Shown here: positions 6,115 through 10,268 of the stretch, one piece after another | Layout of the letters: each line of letters starts with the position of its first letter | Position numbering within the stretch: position 1 is the stretch's first letter | Assembly: GCA_020444775.1 (NCBI GenBank) | Contig: JAGRHX010000475.1 | Span: forward strand, 1-10,268 | DNA from: Gammaproteobacteria bacterium | GTDB lineage: Bacteria > Pseudomonadota > Gammaproteobacteria > HK1 | Length of the DNA: 10,268 nucleotides | Direction of reading: 5' to 3' | Translations under genes and position numbers: made by a program | The notes under the pieces: model-generated | The model's input: only the letters and a program-made list of their open reading frames with translations | What the model was told of the DNA's origin: nothing | The model's database searches: none

Positions 6115-8844
6115 ATGTCCCCAGCTGGCGATTCCCCACAGATCCTCGATTTTGCCGGTGCGGCCCGCGTCCCGGCCAGCGGCGACAATGTCGCCATCGC
6201 CACGCGTCGCCTCGAAGCCGGTCAGTCGATACGCCATGGCGATGCCCTGATCCGGCTGCCACACGTGGTCATGGAGGGGCACCGTTTCGTGCTCGAGCCG
6301 ATCGCCGCTGGCCAGGACCTGCTGTCCTGGGGATTGCCCTTCGGCCGCGCCAGGCGCGACCTGATGCCTGGAGAGTATGTCTGCAACGACAAGATCCTCG
6401 CCGCGCTGGCCGAACGCAACGTCGACTTCGAGCTGCCCGCGCAGGCCAACTTCAGCGACTTCATGCAGCGCTACGAGCTCGACGAACACCGCTTCGAGGC
6501 CGGCCGTCAGGTCGCCCCCTACCCGAGCCCTGGCACCTTCATGGGCTATGCGCGTGAACCAGGCCGTGGCGTAGGCACTCGAAACTTCATCATCGTGCTC
6601 GGCACCACCAGCCGCAGCAGCGGCTTTGCCCGCGCCCTGGCGGCACGCTTCGAGAACGCACCCCGGCAATATCCCAATCTGGACGGGGTGGTCGCGGTCA
6701 CCCACACCGAAGGCGGCGGCCGGCACGCGCCCAACAATCTGGACATGGTGCTGCGTACGCTGTGTGGATTCATGACCCACCCGAACGTGGCGGCGGCGAT
6801 CGCGGTGGACCATGGCGATGAGGTGATCGACAACGACCTGCTGGAACGCAGCCTGCGAGAGGGCGGCTACCCGATCCAGGGGATGCCACACGCGATGTTC
6901 CGCATCGGCGCCGATTTCGAGTCGGAACTGGACCGCGCCGGCGCGATCCTGGAGCGCTGGTTGCCCGACGTCGGCGCGCACAAGCGTAGCGAGCAGCCGT
7001 TGTCGGCGCTGCGCGTGGCGCTGCAATGCGGCGGCTCGGACGCCTTCTCCGGTATCTCCGGCAACGCCCTGGCCGGCTGGGTGGCCAAGGAGATCATCCG
7101 TCATGGCGGGGGCGCCAACCTGGCCGAGACCGACGAGCTGATCGGCGCGGAGCCGTACGTGCTCTCGAACGTCGCCGACCTGCACACCGCGCGTCGGTTC
7201 CTGGAGAAGATCGACGTCTTCAAGCAGCGCGCGGAACGGCATGGCGCCAGCGCCGAGGGCAACCCGTCCGGCGGCAACAACTATCGCGGGTTGTACAACA
7301 TCGCCCTGAAGTCGATCGGCGCCGCGCGCAAGAAGGATCCGGAGGTGCGACTGGACTGCGTGCTCGATTACGCGCAGCCCATGGGCGACTCCGGCTACTA
7401 CTTCATGGACAGCCCGGGCAACGATCTCGAGAGCATCGCCGGCCAGGTCGCCTCGGGCTGTAATCTCATCTTCTTCATCACCGGCAACGGCTCGATCACC
7501 AACTTCCCGTTCGTGCCGACGCTCAAGTTCGTCACCACCACCGGCCGCTTCCAGATGCTCGCCAACGAGATGGACGTCAATGCCGGTCGCTACAACGATG
7601 GCATGGAGATGGCGGATCTGGGCCGCGAGACCTTCGAGCTTGCCCGTGAGATCGCATCCGGAAGACGCAGCAAGGGCGAGCTGGCCGGGCACGCGCAGGT
7701 CCAGCTGTGGCGGAACTGGCAACAAACCGAAGACGGTCATGTCGAGTCCATACGTTCTGCGAGCAAACCCGACGGCAGGCCGCTGGCCACGCGCGACGCG
7801 GCACCGTTACCACTGAGTTATCAGGCCTGGCGTACCGAGCGCGGCCACGCCAATGATCAGATTGCGCTGGTCATGCCCACCAGCCTGTGCTCCGGTCAGG
7901 TCGCGAGCCTGATCGCCGATACGCTCAATGCACAACGGCCGGTGGAGCAGCGCAGCGCGGCCACCGTGTCACGTTTTGTCGCGTTACCGCACACCGAGGG
8001 CTGTGGCTCGGCGAACGCCGACGATCTGTATCTGCAGACCCTGCTCGGTCACCTGACCCATCCCTTCACCCGGTATGGGGTGCTGCTCGAGCACGGTTGC
8101 GAGAAGACCCACAACGACGCCGTGCGTCACTACCTGGCGGCTCGTGGCGTATCCCTGGACCATTATGGTTGGGCCAGCGTACAGCTCGACGGCGGTATCG
8201 CCCGGGTCAAGGACAAGGTCGCGCAATGGTTCGCGCAGGCCATCGAGCGCGGCGGCAGCGCACGACGCGAGCGTGTCGACGCCAGCGCCCTGCGTCTGGG
8301 TCTGGTCAGCGACGCGTCGCCCGGCGCCGACACCGCGCGGACCCTCGCGACCCTGGCCGCCGGCGTGGTCGCGGCCGGTGGCACGGTGGTGGTAGCGAGC
8401 AACGATCCGCTGCTGCAGAGCGCCGCCTTCACCGAGCAGCTGCTGGCCGAGCCCGCGGCGTGGCGCGATACCCTCGGCTACGGCGAAGCCGCGCTTGCCC
8501 CGGGTCTGCACGTGATGAGCGCACCCACCGAGGACACCGGCGAAACCCTGACCGGACTCGGCGGCACCGGCGTCGAGCTGGTGATCGCCCACATCTGTCG
8601 CGCGCCCATTCACTCCCACCCCATGGTGCCTGTGCTGCAAATCTGCGACGACGGGGCGATCTCGAGTCGCTTCGAGCGCGACCTGGACCTGATGCTCAGC
8701 GACGCGGCGGCCGCGGACCAGGCACTGTCACGCCTGACCGATCGCATCGCCGAGGTCTGCGAGGGCGACTACGTGCCGCGTCTGCACAAGCGCAAGAATA
8801 CCCAGTTCCAGCTCACCCGCGGGCTGCTGGGCGTGTCCCTTTGA
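6115..8844 (+). CDS. Double-module UxaA-family dehydratase-like protein
   Basis: This 909-aa cytoplasmic protein is related to altronate (UxaA) and galactarate (GarD) dehydratases, iron-dependent enzymes that remove water from sugar acids and are normally about 500 aa. Residues about 22-95 form an SAF-type N-terminal domain (GHRFVLEPI, GLPFGRARRDLMPGEYV). Residues about 153-545 are a first UxaA module with HTEGGGR (197-203), CGGSDAFSG (305-313), NPSGGNN (383-389) and MDSPGNDLESIAG (431-443). Residues about 581-890 are a second, shorter UxaA-like module with LCSGQVA (591-597), PHTEGCGSA (625-633), HGCE (660-663) and GLHVMSAPTEDTGETLTG (797-814). Relative to E. coli UxaA as I recall it, the first module has lost all three N-half cysteines but keeps CGGSD. 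The second keeps the cysteines (C592, C630, C662) but lacks CGGSD and the NPSPGN section. ATG 6115 follows GGAGAG (6103-6108). Substrate unknown; it may also be a non-dehydratase lyase. Confidence 0.88.
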   Translation: MSPAGDSPQILDFAGAARVPASGDNVAIATRRLEAGQSIRHGDALIRLPHVVMEGHRFVLEPIAAGQDLLSWGLPFGRARRDLMPGEYVCNDKILAALAERNVDFELPAQANFSDFMQRYELDEHRFEAGRQVAPYPSPGTFMGYAREPGRGVGTRNFIIVLGTTSRSSGFARALAARFENAPRQYPNLDGVVAVTHTEGGGRHAPNNLDMVLRTLCGFMTHPNVAAAIAVDHGDEVIDNDLLERSLREGGYPIQGMPHAMFRIGADFESELDRAGAILERWLPDVGAHKRSEQPLSALRVALQCGGSDAFSGISGNALAGWVAKEIIRHGGGANLAETDELIGAEPYVLSNVADLHTARRFLEKIDVFKQRAERHGASAEGNPSGGNNYRGLYNIALKSIGAARKKDPEVRLDCVLDYAQPMGDSGYYFMDSPGNDLESIAGQVASGCNLIFFITGNGSITNFPFVPTLKFVTTTGRFQMLANEMDVNAGRYNDGMEMADLGRETFELAREIASGRRSKGELAGHAQVQLWRNWQQTEDGHVESIRSASKPDGRPLATRDAAPLPLSYQAWRTERGHANDQIALVMPTSLCSGQVASLIADTLNAQRPVEQRSAATVSRFVALPHTEGCGSANADDLYLQTLLGHLTHPFTRYGVLLEHGCEKTHNDAVRHYLAARGVSLDHYGWASVQLDGGIARVKDKVAQWFAQAIERGGSARRERVDASALRLGLVSDASPGADTARTLATLAAGVVAAGGTVVVASNDPLLQSAAFTEQLLAEPAAWRDTLGYGEAALAPGLHVMSAPTEDTGETLTGLGGTGVELVIAHICRAPIHSHPMVPVLQICDDGAISSRFERDLDLMLSDAAAADQALSRLTDRIAEVCEGDYVPRLHKRKNTQFQLTRGLLGVSL

Positions 8845-10176
8845 GTGCCGCAAGCCTACGGGGAGACGGCGTCCGCGATACGGGCCACGGCGACGGAGGT
8901 GACGTGCGTTGAGTCAGGAGCAACCGACAGGACCTTGGACGGGCCCGTCGCGCTGACGCCCCTTGGCGAGCGTTTCGAGCAGATCGACCGCATCCTCCAT
9001 GAGCATGCGCTGCTGTTCCGATCCGCCCCCTTCAAGACGTTGGAGCCGGATTGGCGACACACGCATCCGGAGCTGTACGACTGGTTGTGTGGGCTCGACA
9101 CCCACCAGGCACAGCGGCTGGAGCACGATCCGCAGGCCCTGTGCGCGGCGCTCGCGCGTTTCGTGCCGGCCGTGTCGGCGCTCGAGCAGCTTTGCCGGCT
9201 GCCGGAACAGCCGGCGTTGCACACCTTCCCGCAGGACTTCGACTGGTCGATGACGGGGCGTAAATGGTCTCAGGTACGCAGCTTCGCGGCCGCGGCCACC
9301 CGCAGCGGTCTGCCGCTGCTGGACTGGTGCTCCGGCAAGGGACACCTGGCCCGCGCGCTATCGTTTGCCTGGTCGCGACCTGCCATCTGTCTGGAGCACG
9401 ACGCGGCACTGTGTGCATCGGGTGAGCAACATGCGCGACGCGAGCTGCTGCCGCTTCTGTTCGACCGCACCGATGTGCTGGACACGGCGGTAGAGCACTA
9501 CTTCGAACATCCCTACCAGGCGGTCGCCCTGCATGCTTGCGGTCGACTACATGTCAGGCTGCTGCGACTGAGCGTTAGACACGCGCTGCCGGCACTGTCC
9601 CTGGCGCCGTGCTGTTATCACCTCGCCGACGCCGATACCGATCTGGTGTTGTCGGCGCGGGCCCGCGCCGCTCGCTATACACCGACGCTCGACGATGCGC
9701 GTCTGGCGGTGCAGGAGACGGTGGTCGCCCGCAACCGGATCCGACGCCTGCGTGCCCTCGAGCAGTCACGGCGGCTGGGTTTTGACCTGCTGCAGCGCGA
9801 GCTGAGCGGTAACGACCGCTATCGGCCGGTACCGCCGATGCCGACCGAGGTCGTGCGCGGCGACTTCGCCAGGTTCTGCCGCTGGGCAGCCGAGCGGATC
9901 GATCTGGAGCTGCCGTCGGGACTCGACCCACGGCGCTTCGAAGAGGCCGGGCAGGCACGCTATGCGCAGGTCACCCGCCTGGCCCTTCTACGTCACGGCT
10001 TCAGACGCGCGATCGAGCACTGGCTGGTGCTGGACCGGGTGCTGCTGTTGATCGAGCACGGCTACGACTGCCGGCTGTCGCAGTTCTGCGTCCGCGAGCA
10101 CTCGCCGCGCAATCTGCTGATCGAAGCGCGCCACCACCGGCACGCGGGTGATGTGCCTCGACCGGCCGTCGACTGA
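8845..10176 (+). CDS. METTL25/RRNAD1-like SAM-dependent methyltransferase
   Basis: In the form from GTG 8845 this is a 443-aa cytoplasmic protein. It has an N-terminal helical region (LTPLGERFEQIDRILHEH onward), then a Rossmann methyltransferase core with SAM motif I LLDWCSGKGHLAR (158-170), an acidic residue ending the next strand (CLEHD), HACGRL (230-235) and LAPCCYHL (253-260). The C-terminal end (FRRAIEHWLVLDRVLLLIEHGYD, then a SPRN motif) also resembles METTL25-type proteins. The target is unknown; the CCYH motif places it in the family of eukaryotic METTL25 and RRNAD1. The start is unresolved. GTG 8845 abuts the preceding TGA, suggesting translational coupling. GTG 8899 and TTG 8935 are also in frame, and a perfect Shine-Dalgarno at 8895-8902 fits none of them well. 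The first 33 residues look non-conserved, so the true start may be later. It is probably co-transcribed with the UxaA-family gene, without obvious pathway logic. Confidence 0.85.
   Translation: MPQAYGETASAIRATATEVTCVESGATDRTLDGPVALTPLGERFEQIDRILHEHALLFRSAPFKTLEPDWRHTHPELYDWLCGLDTHQAQRLEHDPQALCAALARFVPAVSALEQLCRLPEQPALHTFPQDFDWSMTGRKWSQVRSFAAAATRSGLPLLDWCSGKGHLARALSFAWSRPAICLEHDAALCASGEQHARRELLPLLFDRTDVLDTAVEHYFEHPYQAVALHACGRLHVRLLRLSVRHALPALSLAPCCYHLADADTDLVLSARARAARYTPTLDDARLAVQETVVARNRIRRLRALEQSRRLGFDLLQRELSGNDRYRPVPPMPTEVVRGDFARFCRWAAERIDLELPSGLDPRRFEEAGQARYAQVTRLALLRHGFRRAIEHWLVLDRVLLLIEHGYDCRLSQFCVREHSPRNLLIEARHHRHAGDVPRPAVD
8895..8902 (+). promoter_or_regulatory. Perfect Shine-Dalgarno octamer near the methyltransferase start
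   Basis: GGAGGTGA is fully complementary to the usual 16S rRNA 3' end. The start-like codon at ideal spacing is TTG 8909, which opens a different frame that stops at 8954-8956 after 15 codons. No in-frame methyltransferase start lies 5-9 nt downstream. Confidence 0.5.
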
Positions 10177-10204
10177 GCGCCGGTCGGCCCGACCGGCGCG
10201 CTCA
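10174..10204. terminator. Bidirectional hairpin between convergent genes
   Basis: GCGCCGGTCG (10177-10186) and CGACCGGCGC (10190-10199) form a perfect 10-bp stem with a 3-nt loop. The outer TGAGCGC and GCGCTCA ends are also complementary, separated from the stem by a small offset. They contain the stop codons of the two convergent genes. There is no T-tract in either direction, so termination efficiency is uncertain, but the placement is typical of a shared terminator. Confidence 0.6.
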
Positions 10205-10268
10205 GAATTCCTCCCAATCGTCGTCGGTGCCGGTGGCCGCGGTCAGCGCCGCAGGCGCCTGTGCCGGC
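10202..10268 (-). CDS. Methyl-accepting chemotaxis protein, C-terminal end (partial)
   Basis: The minus strand reads an Ala/Pro-rich flexible stretch and then TGTDDDWEEF followed by TGA (plus positions 10202-10204). An unstructured tail ending in an acidic xWxxF pentapeptide is the hallmark of chemoreceptors that tether the CheR methyltransferase and CheB, as NWETF does in E. coli Tsr. The final residues DWEEF fit this well and are common in gammaproteobacterial receptors. Only 21 codons lie in the window, so the signalling domain and ligand-binding domain cannot be seen. The gene runs convergently toward the methyltransferase gene, with a shared hairpin between them. Confidence 0.75.
   Translation of the reverse strand, partial: PAQAPAALTAATGTDDDWEEF

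Noticed and set aside
5914..7740. Very long open frame on the minus strand continuing upstream of the aminotransferase, opposite the UxaA-family gene
   Set aside because: The plus-strand frame carries clear UxaA motifs and a good ribosome binding site, while the minus-strand translation has no recognisable motif. Open antisense frames are common at this GC content. The aminotransferase start at 5913 fits the family.
7887..8912. 341-codon plus-strand frame overlapping the second UxaA module
   Set aside because: It is Arg-rich shadow sequence; the overlapping frame shows HTEGCG and other family motifs.
1..10268. tRNA, rRNA, CRISPR array, insertion sequence or prophage signals
   Set aside because: I saw no cloverleaf-like gene, no regularly spaced repeat-spacer array, and no transposase or integrase motifs. 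The only direct-repeat array is the short one at 81-130.

Overview
The window is GC-rich proteobacterial DNA with dense, short-spaced genes. The BCAT-type aminotransferase, the UxaA-family enzyme, the TAXI-type fused TRAP permease and a chemoreceptor tail ending in a CheR-docking xWxxF motif point to a free-living, motile, heterotrophic proteobacterium, most likely a gammaproteobacterium. The class is inferred from protein style only; no rRNA or other phylogenetic marker is present.

Layout. (1) Positions 1-36 hold the last codons of an upstream plus-strand gene. They are followed by a 10-bp palindrome, a 10-bp imperfect tandem repeat and a textbook intrinsic terminator (133-169). (2) 318-2291 encodes a fused small-plus-large TRAP permease. 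(3) After a 175-bp gap with a strong hairpin comes a bifunctional gene (2467-4449) that joins a nucleoside hydrolase to a ribokinase-type PfkB kinase. (4) On the minus strand, convergent with it, are a branched-chain aminotransferase (5913 down to 4810) and a small two-helix membrane protein (4736 down to 4482). (5) A 201-bp divergent intergenic region separates the aminotransferase from a 909-aa plus-strand UxaA-family protein (6115-8844). (6) Directly abutting it is a METTL25-like methyltransferase (8845-10176). (7) A hairpin containing both stop codons separates that gene from the 3' end of a minus-strand chemoreceptor gene (10202-10268).

How the parts may work together. The permease and the hydrolase-kinase fusion lie in the same orientation and could form an uptake-and-salvage unit, in which an imported nucleoside is cleaved to base and ribose and the ribose is phosphorylated by the same polypeptide. 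This is an inference from position. The UxaA-family protein is probably a sugar-acid dehydratase or related lyase of unknown substrate.

Most notable: the UxaA-family protein contains two successive UxaA-like modules with complementary loss of signature residues. The first has lost the three cysteine motifs of the N-terminal half but keeps the CGGSD motif. The second keeps the three cysteines but has lost CGGSD. This looks like an internal duplication that evolved into an obligate composite enzyme. The hydrolase-ribokinase fusion is the second notable item.
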